From Polyangiaceae bacterium (GTDB lineage Bacteria; Myxococcota_A; Polyangia; Polyangiales; Polyangiaceae), in assembly GCA_020633235.1 (NCBI GenBank), contig JACKEA010000008.1, forward strand, positions 372,001 to 436,000: a stretch of 64,000 nucleotides of DNA. Direction: 5' to 3'. Of this stretch, positions 18,659 through 26,884 are shown piece by piece. The notes below the pieces were generated by a model. The model did no database searches and was not told the DNA's origin. It worked only from the letters and a program-made list of their open reading frames with translations. Made by a program: the position numbers and the translations under genes. Each line of letters begins with the position of its first letter. The first letter of the stretch is position 1.

Positions 18659-19834
18659 TTAGTCGGGCAGGCGGGCCTTCGCTTTCCGGCGCGTGCCAAA
18701 CGCTGATCTGGGAGCGCCACGACGAATGACGACGGCGAGGAACGCAAGGACGAAGAGGGCGCCAGGAGTTGGGGAGCTCGGGCCGAGGGAGCAGCTGCCG
18801 GTCAGGTCGGCCGTGTCGAGGCACGCGCCCCAGACCGAGTCGTCGAGACGCCGGCATTCCTGAGCGGGACCGCATGCCGATTGCTCGGGCAGACAGCGCG
18901 CGCGACACGCACGCGGATAACCGGCGCACACGCCGCTCTCGCACTCCGCATTGCTGGCGCAAACTGCGCCCTCCGCCCCGGGGCTCGGCGTTGGCCAAAG
19001 ACACTGGCCTGCGGTGCAGCGCATGTCGGAGGGGCAGTCCGTCGCGTGTGTGCACGGGGTGGCGCAGTAGGCGTGGGACGGTGCGTCACCTGGCGCGACG
19101 CAGCTGCCCGCCGCGCACTGGGAGTCGAGCTTGCAGGGCTCCCCTCCTTGGCGCGTGTGTTCCCGGTACTCGTCCACGAAGCCGCGGATGAAGCTCAGGG
19201 CGCTGTCGTCGAGGCGGGCGAGCTTGGCGTAGCTCTCACACGCCGTGTCGCCGCGGGAAACCACCGCGACGAGCTGCCCCTTGGGGCCGAACGCCGGTCC
19301 GCCCGAGTCACCGCGGCAGGGTCGGGAGGGATCGGGGACCGTGGTGATGAGCGCAGGCGCGAGGTCGCTGATGGCGACGCGGCCGATCCGCTGGCTGCCG
19401 AAGTCGTCCCCGGTGCCGTAGCCCAGCACCCACAGTGGATCTCCGACCTGGAGCTTTTCGGCGGGGCCGACGCTGACCGGCGCGACCTCCGACACTGGCT
19501 CGGAGAGCAGCAGCACGGCGATGTCGTGCTCGCCCGTCGCGGGATCGAAATCCGGGTGCGCAGTGCCGAGGCGCACTTCGCGGTAGGCGCCGGACTCGAC
19601 GAAGGCGAAGAGCTCGGGCTCGACGCAGTGCGCCGCGGTGAGCACGACGTTCGGGGCGACCAGGCTACCGGAGCAGGTGAGCGAGCCTCGAGAGAAGAGC
19701 GCCACGCCGTTCTGCACGTGGGCCGCGGCGGAGTCGTAGAGGGGGAGCGCGACGTGATCGTCGCGCTCCCCGGTGGTGTTCGCGCTGCAGGCCGTGAGAA
19801 GCAGCAGCAGCGCCAGCGGGCGGGGGTTCAGCAT
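18659..19834 (-). CDS. Trypsin-like serine protease lipoprotein with MYXO-CTERM-like tail
   Basis: The start at 19834 gives a lipoprotein signal (LLLLLTAC, Cys16). The trypsin domain has the full triad: His69 in VLTAAHC, Asp104 in EHDIAVLLL, Ser177 in RGDSGGPAF. After residue 225 comes a Cys-rich segment (CKLDSQCAAGSCV, CATPCTHATDCPSDMRC) and a C-terminal GSCSLGPSSPTPGALFVLAF with a hydrophobic stretch and Arg/Lys end, resembling the MYXO-CTERM sorting signal. It is probably anchored and surface-exposed. The start overlaps the upstream stop by 7 bp, so it is translationally coupled to the next gene upstream. Confidence 0.85.
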   Translation of the reverse strand: MLNPRPLALLLLLTACSANTTGERDDHVALPLYDSAAAHVQNGVALFSRGSLTCSGSLVAPNVVLTAAHCVEPELFAFVESGAYREVRLGTAHPDFDPATGEHDIAVLLLSEPVSEVAPVSVGPAEKLQVGDPLWVLGYGTGDDFGSQRIGRVAISDLAPALITTVPDPSRPCRGDSGGPAFGPKGQLVAVVSRGDTACESYAKLARLDDSALSFIRGFVDEYREHTRQGGEPCKLDSQCAAGSCVAPGDAPSHAYCATPCTHATDCPSDMRCTAGQCLWPTPSPGAEGAVCASNAECESGVCAGYPRACRARCLPEQSACGPAQECRRLDDSVWGACLDTADLTGSCSLGPSSPTPGALFVLAFLAVVIRRGAPRSAFGTRRKAKARLPD

Positions 19835-20961
19835 GAGTTGAAGCAAGCGTCGATGAGGTCGCCCGTGGTCTCGCCGCAGACCTCACCGGAGAACTTCGTG
19901 AAGCCGTTGTCGCAGGTGCAGTGAGTGCAGACGGTGCCGGCTCCGCCGCCGCTGTGGGTGCCGCCGCCCCCCTTCGAGCAGGTGTAGTCCCCCTCGTCGA
20001 TGAAGCCTTCGTTGCCGGGGTCGTCCGCTATCGTGCAGGTCTTTTTGGGATCGTACTTTCCAGCCCCACAGTCGACCCAGTCGCCGGCGGGCATGTACCG
20101 GTAACAGCCAAAGAGCCCGCACATGCAGTTGCGCGAGCCGTCGGCGTTGAGGCGAGACTCGTCACAGCACATGCGCCCAGAAGACAAGCAGGCGGCGCGA
20201 TCGGCGGGGTTGACGTAGGAGCAGGTGGGGCCCGTCGTTGGTGCACAAGCGCTGAGATCGACGGTCATCAACTTGGTCATGCTGTACACGCAGTCGACTC
20301 CCGCCGAGCTCAGTGCGCCGATGATCATGTCGCGCACCAGGCCTTCGATGGCGCTCTCGGGAGCGCCACTGGCTTGCGCCGAGATTGCCGCACTCGTGAT
20401 CTCTGCGGCTATCTGGATTGCGTGCAACGGCGCCCCCTCCGGTGTGCAGCTGATTGCGGTGTCCAACACGTCGAGGACGAAGCCCATTACGGCACCAGCA
20501 CAGCTGCTGCTGTACTCACCAACGCCGACGTCCATGCGTTGTGCGGTGTACAGGTCGCCGCGGATCAAGTCCGGGGCGCCGTCCTTGTAGATGTGTTGCT
20601 CTAGACCGTCGGCTTGCTCCGCCCAGTACGCCTCGGCGGTGGGCGTGGTGACGCGGGTGAAGCTCGTCTGCTGGGACTCGCTGGCCTCCCCTTCGTTCCA
20701 GATCACGACGAGGGGGGCGCCGGTGGCATCCACGCCCGTGGTGCAGCTGCCCTTCGGGGCGCTGTACACGTTCCAGTGCTCGATGCCGCGTTCGCTTCCG
20801 AGCACCGCGTCGTGGACTTCTGCGTCGCCGCTTTGGCACGCTTGAACGCGCTGTTCGAAACGCCGCTGGGCGTTCACTTCGTCGGGCGCGCTCGACCCAC
20901 AACCAAACAGTGCCACACCGGCCGCGACGAACATCGCCGCGGATGACAAACGTAGAGACAT
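19828..20961 (-). CDS. Cys-rich lipoprotein, function unknown
   Basis: The ATG at 20961 follows a strong purine-rich site (complement of CCTCTCTCCTC). The signal ends A-L-F-G-C (lipid Cys21). The 377-residue protein has an N-terminal 240-residue region with no recognised fold and a C-terminal Cys-rich part (CCDESRLNADGSRNCMCGLF, GTVCTHCTCDNGF) ending DACFNSC. It is the first gene of a two-gene unit with the serine protease; the Cys-rich domain might be a protease partner or substrate, which is inference only. Confidence 0.75.
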   Translation of the reverse strand: MSLRLSSAAMFVAAGVALFGCGSSAPDEVNAQRRFEQRVQACQSGDAEVHDAVLGSERGIEHWNVYSAPKGSCTTGVDATGAPLVVIWNEGEASESQQTSFTRVTTPTAEAYWAEQADGLEQHIYKDGAPDLIRGDLYTAQRMDVGVGEYSSSCAGAVMGFVLDVLDTAISCTPEGAPLHAIQIAAEITSAAISAQASGAPESAIEGLVRDMIIGALSSAGVDCVYSMTKLMTVDLSACAPTTGPTCSYVNPADRAACLSSGRMCCDESRLNADGSRNCMCGLFGCYRYMPAGDWVDCGAGKYDPKKTCTIADDPGNEGFIDEGDYTCSKGGGGTHSGGGAGTVCTHCTCDNGFTKFSGEVCGETTGDLIDACFNSC

Positions 20962-21111
20962 ACCTCTCTCCTCTTTGTTGAGATTGAAAGGAGCCGTCAG
21001 CTCCGATCGAGATACGTCGCTCCGCAAAATTGCTGCTTGTCTGGAGGTGCCAAGGGGTTGTCGCGACGTGCCAGCGTGGCGTGGCGCGGTGTGCCGTGGG
21101 AAGCTGCGCGC

Positions 21112-21579
21112 GTGTTGGAGCACCGGATTCGGTGGACGCTGCGTCGTCGCGAGTGGCTGCGCACCGAATGGCCCGCCGTCGTTCTTTGGTGTGGTTGGGC
21201 CGGCGCCCTGCTGGCGCCCCTCGCGCTTGCGATACAGCGCTCTCTCTGGTGGCTTGCGTTGCTGCCGTTGTGGTGGCTCGTGGGCGGTCGCAAGGCTGCA
21301 GGCATCGTGTCGTTTCTCGCTCTCGGTCGTGAACGTTTCGAGCTCACCCTGCGCGAGGATGGGGCAATCTTCGTGTCTTTCAACGGTGGCGAGCCAGTGA
21401 ACGCGTGGTGGCGCGGGTTCGTGAACCAGGGGAGCACGTTCCTGCTCTGGGGCGCAGATGGCCGCTACCGACTCGTCATTCCCAAGCGGGCGCTGACGGC
21501 CGCGGACTACGCCGCGATCGAGGAGCGTGTGGGTGTGGACTTGCGCACCTTGCTCTTCGCCCAAGAGGCGCGGCTCTGA
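21112..21579 (+). CDS. YcxB-like membrane protein
   Basis: The GTG at 21112 is favoured; an upstream TTG at 21037 in the same frame would extend the product by 25 residues. The protein has two membrane segments (PAVVLWCGWAGALLAPLALA, LWWLALLPLWWLVGG) and a C-terminal cytosolic YcxB-like domain with ADGRYRLVIPKRALTAADYA. YcxB-like proteins have no assigned function. It is divergent from the lipoprotein at 20961 and ends 6 bp before the convergent TPR gene. Confidence 0.65.
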   Translation: MLEHRIRWTLRRREWLRTEWPAVVLWCGWAGALLAPLALAIQRSLWWLALLPLWWLVGGRKAAGIVSFLALGRERFELTLREDGAIFVSFNGGEPVNAWWRGFVNQGSTFLLWGADGRYRLVIPKRALTAADYAAIEERVGVDLRTLLFAQEARL

Positions 21580-21585
21580 CGTCGA

Positions 21586-22086
21586 CTAGTGCTGCGCTTC
21601 CAAGACGTACGCCAGCTGCTCGCCGATCTCCGTCGTGCGCGCCTCGGTGGGACAGGCGTCGAGGGCCCTGCGCGCTGCGCTCTGAGCTTCGGAGCGCTGT
21701 CCCTGCTTCCAAAGGGCGTGGGCCGCCACCGCGTGCAACAAGCACTGCACATGACCGCCGCCCTTCGAAACGGGAAGCGCCTCCGCGAGCGCTTCGGCCG
21801 GGTCGCCGTAGATCAAGCATTGGTTGGCGAGCATGTAGCGGCACGCGCCCACCTCGAGCCGATCGGGTCCGATGCTTCGGGCTTCTGCCAGAGCCTGTCG
21901 GTACGCCGCGGTGCCGTCGGCGGGTCGACCCAGCTCGTTGAGCACGCCGGCAAGCATTGCGAACAGATGCCACAGCTCGTGGGCTTCGTCGGATTGCGCG
22001 ATGGCCTGGCGCAGGAGCACTTCTGCTTCCGCGAAGCGTTCTGCTTCGATGTGCGCCCAGGCGGAATCCTCGAGGTTCGATGTCAC
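21586..22086 (-). CDS. TPR-like repeat protein
   Basis: The GTG at 22086 lies 4 bp after the stop of the HEAT/Imm51-like gene, so it is read as the second cistron; the longer frame upstream is a shadow of that gene. The 166-residue protein is helical with TPR-like units: WAHIEAERFAEAEVLLRQAI, LAGVLNELGRPADGTAAYRQ, AHALWKQGQRSEAQSAARRA. It has no signal peptide. Likely a scaffolding partner of the upstream protein. Confidence 0.7.
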   Translation of the reverse strand: MTSNLEDSAWAHIEAERFAEAEVLLRQAIAQSDEAHELWHLFAMLAGVLNELGRPADGTAAYRQALAEARSIGPDRLEVGACRYMLANQCLIYGDPAEALAEALPVSKGGGHVQCLLHAVAAHALWKQGQRSEAQSAARRALDACPTEARTTEIGEQLAYVLEAQH

Positions 22087-22090
22087 GGGG

Positions 22091-23197
22091 CTACTCTTGG
22101 TCAAGAGTCCGTTGGAGAAGCTGCGCGAGCAACGCGCTGTCGCGGGCCAGTGGCACCATGAGCTCGGCGAGCTGCCGGAGCGCGTTCTTGTCAGCGGAGC
22201 GCGCCACGAACGTGTCGTTCTCGCAGTCGAGCCCGATCCGTCGCGCGACGGCTTCCTCCAGGTGTTCTTCGAGTAGATAGCTGGCCACGGCTTCCCATCC
22301 GTACCCACCCGCGCGGTGATTCGCCTTCTGGAAGACCTGGTGCAGGTCGAGCGAGTCCGCGGACCTCAGGTACAAGGTCCACTGACCACCGTCGACTTCG
22401 GGCTCCAGCAAGCGAAAGGGCTTCAAGTCCGTGGGCTTCTTGCAGCGAGAGATGGCGAGCTCGAGCAACAGCGGATCGACGTCCCACCACGTTCGGAGCT
22501 GCTCCAAGGGAAGTGCGAGCTCGGGCGTGCCGAGGTCGCGCGCCGCTTCGACCTCGAGGGAGCCGACCGTGTGGCTGCTGAGCGCTCCGATGAGCGCATC
22601 GACGGCACGCGAGTCGTGACGGGTGACGAGGCCGGCGATGGCTTCCGCGCGCGTGTCGGGATCGGGATCCTCGACGCGGGCGAGGAGCGCGTCGCGGATC
22701 TCCGGGGTGTCGGTGTCGATCTGCGAGCCGAGGCCAAAGGTCGCCCAATCGCGAACCTCGGATGCGTCGTCGTCGGACAGAGCGATCAACGTGTCGATTG
22801 CCAGCGTCGATTCCAGGCCGAGCAGCGCGAACGCGACCGCGCCGCGGACGTTGGGGTCTGGGTGTCCCGCAAGTGATGCAACGGCCGAGGCGTCCGCGTC
22901 CAGATGTCCAAAGGCGAGCACGGCCGCTTGCACGACAGCCGCTTCCGGATCCGAGAGCAGCTGGGTGAGCAACGGCAGCGTCGCGTCGCGGAACGGAAAT
23001 CCGTCCGCGTAGCCGAGTTGCCCGAGCACGTCTGCCGACAGGCGGCGGTCTTCATGGCGCGGGCTGGACGATAGAGCCACGCAATCGTCGAACACCGTCT
23101 TCGTCGGTCGCTCGTGAAGCTCGGCGACGGCATCTGCGTACGCCCCGGCGTCTTCCGCTCGCAGGAGATCACGGGCTCGATTGACTAGGGGATCCAT
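22091..23197 (-). CDS. HEAT repeats fused to Imm51-like domain
   Basis: The ATG at 23197 gives a 368-residue cytosolic protein. Residues about 40-235 form HEAT/PBS-lyase-like repeats (EAAVVQAAVLAFGHLDADAS, DDDASEVRDWATFGLGSQID, PDTRAEAIAGLVTRHDSRAV). Residues about 250-360 have the Imm51-like domain: RAGGYGWEAVASYLLEEHLE and LDCENDTFVARSADKNALRQ, with the GYGWE and F-x-A-x-S-x-D signatures. The domain order is the reverse of the gene at 12164. It is followed by a TPR gene 4 bp downstream. A toxin-immunity role is inferred from the family; the cognate toxin is not in the window. Confidence 0.65.
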   Translation of the reverse strand: MDPLVNRARDLLRAEDAGAYADAVAELHERPTKTVFDDCVALSSSPRHEDRRLSADVLGQLGYADGFPFRDATLPLLTQLLSDPEAAVVQAAVLAFGHLDADASAVASLAGHPDPNVRGAVAFALLGLESTLAIDTLIALSDDDASEVRDWATFGLGSQIDTDTPEIRDALLARVEDPDPDTRAEAIAGLVTRHDSRAVDALIGALSSHTVGSLEVEAARDLGTPELALPLEQLRTWWDVDPLLLELAISRCKKPTDLKPFRLLEPEVDGGQWTLYLRSADSLDLHQVFQKANHRAGGYGWEAVASYLLEEHLEEAVARRIGLDCENDTFVARSADKNALRQLAELMVPLARDSALLAQLLQRTLDQE

Positions 23198-23222
23198 GGC
23201 TCGCTTCTGGAGGAGGTAGCAT

Positions 23223-23455
23223 CGACGCGGCGGGATGTCCGAAAAGCGGACGTGGAAGGGGGGGGCTCCCGAGTGAGCGGGGTGAAATGTCCGCTTTTCG
23301 GACATGCGACGGGAATTGACGCAGGGCGACCAGGGGCGGCGCGACGGGGAGAGCGTCGGGGCGCGAGGAGCTGTGACGGGCAGGGCGTCGGGGGCGCGAG
23401 GAGCTGTGACGGGCAGGGCGTCGGGGCGCGAGGTTCCGCGGCGGACCGACATGGA
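23223..23455. repeat. Dispersed element with 17-bp inverted repeat, copy 2
   Basis: Arms ATGTCCGAAAAGCGGAC (23235-23251) and GTCCGCTTTTCGGACAT (23289-23305) are identical to those at 15341-15410. Downstream it differs from copy 1 by an internal tandem duplication of the GGCGCGAGGAGCTGTGACGG segment. It ends in the REP-like GGTTCCGCGGCGGACCGACA. It lies directly upstream of the HEAT/Imm51-like gene. Confidence 0.85.
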
Positions 23456-23476
23456 AATGAACAGCGGGGGGGCGCT

Positions 23477-23507
23477 CCGGAAATGAGCGGCCGTGGCCAT
23501 TTCCGGA
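23477..23507 (-). terminator. Hairpin downstream of MBOAT gene
   Basis: Perfect 10-bp arms TCCGGAAATG (23477-23486) and CATTTCCGGA (23498-23507) with an 11-nt loop lie 13 bp after the stop of the acyltransferase gene. There is no clear T-run, so whether it terminates transcription is inferred. Confidence 0.5.
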
Positions 23508-23519
23508 CGGCGCGCGGGG

Positions 23520-25274
23520 TCAGAACTGGAAATAGACGAAGGGGACGGCGTCGGCGGTGGCCATCTCGCGGAGGACGAGCGCGACGCAGAACAGGAACGC
23601 ACCCTGCGCGGGGGCCGGCATTTGGATGAAGGCGCGCTGGATGCCCTGGTACACGCGTTCCGGCGTCCAGTGGGACAGCAGGCCGAGGGCGAGCATGCCG
23701 ACGACCTGCCACGGCAGGTTCGGGTGATACGTGGTGAGGGTGCCGAGCTGCGCGAAGACGATGGCCGCCTTCTGGAACGTCTCCGAGCGGAAAAAGATCC
23801 ACGCGGCGCACACCAGGTGGAACGTGAAGAGGACCGCGGCCGCGTGGGTGAGCGGTGAGATGGGCTTACGTCTGCGCGGTTTGCGCTGTTGGTAGGCGCG
23901 GGTGACGGCGAGGGCGGCGCCGTGGATGCCGCCCCACACCACGAAGGTCCAGTTGGCACCGTGCCACAGGCCACCGAGGAGCATCGTGAGCATCAGGTTG
24001 ATGTACGTGCGTACGGGCCCTTTGCGATTGCCGCCCAGCGGGATGTACAGGTAATCGCGCAGCCAGGTGGACAGCGAGATGTGCCAGCGGCGCCAGAAGT
24101 CCTGGATGTTGGGCGCCTTGTAGGGAGAGTCGAAGTTCAAGGGGAAGCGCACGCCGAGCAGCAGGGCGGAGCCGATGGCGATGTCCGTGTAGCCGGAGAA
24201 GTCGCAGTAGATCTGCACGGCGTAGCCGAGGACGGCGGCGTAGTTTTCGAGCGCGGAGTACTGGATGGGCGCGTCGAACACGCGGTCCACCAGGTTGAGG
24301 GCGAGGTAGTCGCCGATGGCGATCTTCTTCATCAGGCCGGTGGCGATGAGGAACAGGGCCTCGCTGCCTTCCGCGGAATTCCAGCGCGGAGGGCCGGCCA
24401 GCTGCGGGAGCAGATCCCGCGGGCGGACGATGGGGCCGGCGACCAGGTGGGGGAAGAACGCGACGAAGGCGAGGTACTCGAAGTAGCTCTTCTGCGGCTT
24501 GATGTCGCCGCGATACACGTCGATGACGTAGCTCATCGACTCGAACGTGAAGAAGCTGATGCCGACGGGCAGAGCGACGTTCAGCGTGCGGTGGGGCACG
24601 TCGATGCCCAGGCCGTGGAGCGCGGCCACGGCGCTGTCCACGCCGAAGTTGTAGTACTTGAAGATGCCGAGGATGGTGAGGTTCACCACCACCGTGCCGG
24701 CGAGCCAGAGCTTGCGGCTGCGCTCGTTCTTGGCCTTGAAGATGGCGTGACCCAGCAGCCAATCGATGGTGGACGACGCCCAGATCAGCGGCAGGAAGCG
24801 CCAGTCCCAGTGGGCGTAGAAGACGTAGCTGGCGCCCAGGATGAAGAGCAGCCGCACCTTGCGGGCGCGCAGCAGAAGGTAGCCGAGGGCGAGCCCGACC
24901 CCACCGCCGGCGATGGTCCACGCGGCGCCCTTGCCGAGCGGCAAGCCGATGCCGACGAGGCCGAGGGTGAGCGGATCCCGATGCGCGGTGGTGAACGTAA
25001 GAAAGCCGAGGGCCGCGCCGTTGACGAGCAAGCTCGCCAGGGCGATCTGCGGGGGCGGGGGCGCGTCCGTTGGAGTCTTTCGGCACAGCGTGAGGCTCAG
25101 GAGCAGCGCGATGGCCGCGATGCCGAGGCTTGACGGCGTGCGCTCGCCGAACACTGTAAAGGCGCCCACGGCGAACCACGGGAGCAACGCCACCCAGCGC
25201 CGATTGGCCAGCGTCCACGCGACCAAGAACACGATCGCGAAGAACTTCGCGTAGGCGAGGGTGTTGAACAGCAC
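23520..25274 (-). CDS. MBOAT-family O-acyltransferase (AlgI-like)
   Basis: The 584-residue integral membrane protein has about ten or more hydrophobic segments. The conserved MBOAT core includes QIYCDFSGYTDIAIGSALLL, then DFWRRWHISLSTWLRDYLYI, and the catalytic His region LGGLWHGANWTFVVWGG (His about residue 438). AlgI/DltB-type proteins move acyl groups across the inner membrane to acetylate exported polysaccharides. No AlgJ/AlgX-like partner is adjacent. A divergent short gene (25405) and a NodB deacetylase (25912) follow, so this region may tailor a cell-surface glycan. Confidence 0.9.
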   Translation of the reverse strand: MLFNTLAYAKFFAIVFLVAWTLANRRWVALLPWFAVGAFTVFGERTPSSLGIAAIALLLSLTLCRKTPTDAPPPPQIALASLLVNGAALGFLTFTTAHRDPLTLGLVGIGLPLGKGAAWTIAGGGVGLALGYLLLRARKVRLLFILGASYVFYAHWDWRFLPLIWASSTIDWLLGHAIFKAKNERSRKLWLAGTVVVNLTILGIFKYYNFGVDSAVAALHGLGIDVPHRTLNVALPVGISFFTFESMSYVIDVYRGDIKPQKSYFEYLAFVAFFPHLVAGPIVRPRDLLPQLAGPPRWNSAEGSEALFLIATGLMKKIAIGDYLALNLVDRVFDAPIQYSALENYAAVLGYAVQIYCDFSGYTDIAIGSALLLGVRFPLNFDSPYKAPNIQDFWRRWHISLSTWLRDYLYIPLGGNRKGPVRTYINLMLTMLLGGLWHGANWTFVVWGGIHGAALAVTRAYQQRKPRRRKPISPLTHAAAVLFTFHLVCAAWIFFRSETFQKAAIVFAQLGTLTTYHPNLPWQVVGMLALGLLSHWTPERVYQGIQRAFIQMPAPAQGAFLFCVALVLREMATADAVPFVYFQF

Positions 25275-25404
25275 GGCGGGCCACCCGGGTTAGGAAATCT
25301 TGGGGGCCGCGTCGAGCAGGAAGCGCCCAATCTGCCAAAAATCCGCTCTGGGATCCGCAGTCTTCCAGTTGACGGCGGGCCCTCGGAGGCAAAGGCTAGC
25401 GGCG

Positions 25405-25911
25405 ATGCTCAAACGGCTGCTCTTCGGCGTGGTCAAAGGGATCCTCGTGGGAGGCATCCTGGGCCTTTTGTTCGTGAAGGCGCTGGGGCTGACGGCGTTT
25501 GGAGCAGTGCTGGCGTACTTGGCTGCAGTGGTCACGGGGGTCTTGACGGGGCTCGTGGCGGGCAAGCCGATTTGGGCGGAGGGCGCGCGCATCGAAGCGG
25601 GGCTCAAGGCCTTCGTGGGCGCCCTGGTGGGTGCCGGCGCGATGTTCGTGCTGCGCAAGTGGGCACCCGTGCATCTGGATCTCGGTGCCTTTGGCAACGG
25701 TGTCCTCGGGGAGCTGCCCATCGCGAGCCTACCGGTGATCGCGACGGGGCTCGCGATGCTGTACGAGATCGACAACACCGGTGAAGAGCCCAAGAGTGGG
25801 GACGCGGACAAGGCGCAAGGGAAGAAGCGCGTGGAAGAGTTGTCCGAGGGTGGGCTGGAAGAAGTGCTGGAAGAGCCGGCCGCGGAAGAGCGGCGCTCCG
25901 CTCGACGTTAG
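25405..25911 (+). CDS. Small membrane protein, unknown
   Basis: The ATG at 25405 gives 168 residues with about four hydrophobic segments (FGVVKGILVGGILGLLF, AFGAVLAYLAAVVTGVLTGL, LKAFVGALVGAGAMFVL, LPVIATGLAMLYEI) and a cytosolic acidic tail (GKKRVEELSEGGLEEVLEEP). It ends directly against the deacetylase start (TAG then ATG, no gap), so co-translation is likely. Family not recognised. Confidence 0.75.
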   Translation: MLKRLLFGVVKGILVGGILGLLFVKALGLTAFGAVLAYLAAVVTGVLTGLVAGKPIWAEGARIEAGLKAFVGALVGAGAMFVLRKWAPVHLDLGAFGNGVLGELPIASLPVIATGLAMLYEIDNTGEEPKSGDADKAQGKKRVEELSEGGLEEVLEEPAAEERRSARR

Positions 25912-26736
25912 ATGCCGCCGGCACGCATCGTCCTGTGGGTGACGAGCATTGGCGGGCTGGCGCTGCTCGCGCGGTCCTTGGTGATGGGACCCGTGCCGAT
26001 GTGGTTCGCCGTGACGGCGTTCATTGCCTACGCCACGCTGTGCACCGTCGGCGTGCTGATGCCGCAGCTCGAGATGTACGGGGACGTGATTTCCCGGGCC
26101 GAGCCGGGGGGCCGCGCCGTGGCGCTCACCTTCGACGACGGTCCCTTTCCGGAGACCACGCGCCAGGTGCTCGAGATCCTGGAGCGCGGCGGGCACAAAG
26201 CGACGTTCTTCGTCGTCGGGCGCAAAGCGCGGCTGTATCCAAAGCTGCTCGAGGACATGCGGGCAGCCGGTCACGAGATTGCGCTGCACGGTTACCAGCA
26301 CGACCGACTATTCGCGTTGAAGACGCCGCGCTACGTGGCGGAGGACATCGAGCGAACGCGTGGCGTGATCGAGAGTGCCATTGGCGAACGCCCCGAGTGG
26401 TTCCGACCGCCGGTGGGCTACGTGAGCACGCGCACCGCCGCGGGCGCGAAGCGGGCGGGCGCGCGCCTCGTGGCATGGTCGGCCCGAGGCGTGGACGGCA
26501 TCGGCGAAACGGATCCGGAGCGTGTGGCCGAGCGCGTGACCAAGAAGATCGACGACGGTGCCATCGTGCTCCTGCACGATGCGGCGGAGCACGACGACTT
26601 CGTTCCCGCGACGATCGCGGCACTGCCGGACATCCTCGCTGACATCGACGCCAAGGGCCTGCGCGCCGTGACGCTGTCCGAGCTCCTGGGCGCCGCGGAG
26701 CCCGAGGTTCCGCGCCGCAGCAAACAAGAAGCCTGA
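25912..26736 (+). CDS. Polysaccharide deacetylase (NodB domain)
   Basis: The 274-residue product has two N-terminal membrane segments and a NodB domain with the metal-binding TFDDGPFP (73-80), HGYQH (126-130), the region WFRPPVGYV and a C-terminal LLHDA motif. Enzymes of this family de-N-acetylate chitooligosaccharide, peptidoglycan or exopolysaccharide at the membrane surface. It is the second gene after 25405. The last codons (PEVPRRSKQEA) and the stop overlap a REP-like repeat (26704-26764), so the natural C-terminus was probably altered by repeat insertion. Confidence 0.85.
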   Translation: MPPARIVLWVTSIGGLALLARSLVMGPVPMWFAVTAFIAYATLCTVGVLMPQLEMYGDVISRAEPGGRAVALTFDDGPFPETTRQVLEILERGGHKATFFVVGRKARLYPKLLEDMRAAGHEIALHGYQHDRLFALKTPRYVAEDIERTRGVIESAIGERPEWFRPPVGYVSTRTAAGAKRAGARLVAWSARGVDGIGETDPERVAERVTKKIDDGAIVLLHDAAEHDDFVPATIAALPDILADIDAKGLRAVTLSELLGAAEPEVPRRSKQEA

Positions 26737-26764
26737 AATCTGGTTGTCGGGCCGCCGCGGAACC
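26704..26764. repeat. REP-like inverted pair overlapping a gene end
   Basis: Arms GAGGTTCCGCGCCGCAGCAA (26704-26723) and TTGTCGGGCCGCCGCGGAAC (26744-26763) flank an approximately 20-nt spacer. The left arm encodes the last residues of the deacetylase and the stop codon lies in the spacer. Confidence 0.6.
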
Positions 26765-26884
26765 GCACTCAGCGGACACCGCGGGCGGGTGACGATCCAC
26801 CGCGTTCGGCCGCGCGGCGATCCACCGCGTTCGGCGTGCCGCGATCGCCGGGGGCCCGGTCGCGGGGGCACGGCGCGATCGACG

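Noticed and set aside
23223..23305. Frames starting MSEKRTFHPAHS in both 200-bp elements
   Set aside because: The two frames diverge right after the shared segment and end differently, so they reflect repeat sequence, not a protein family.
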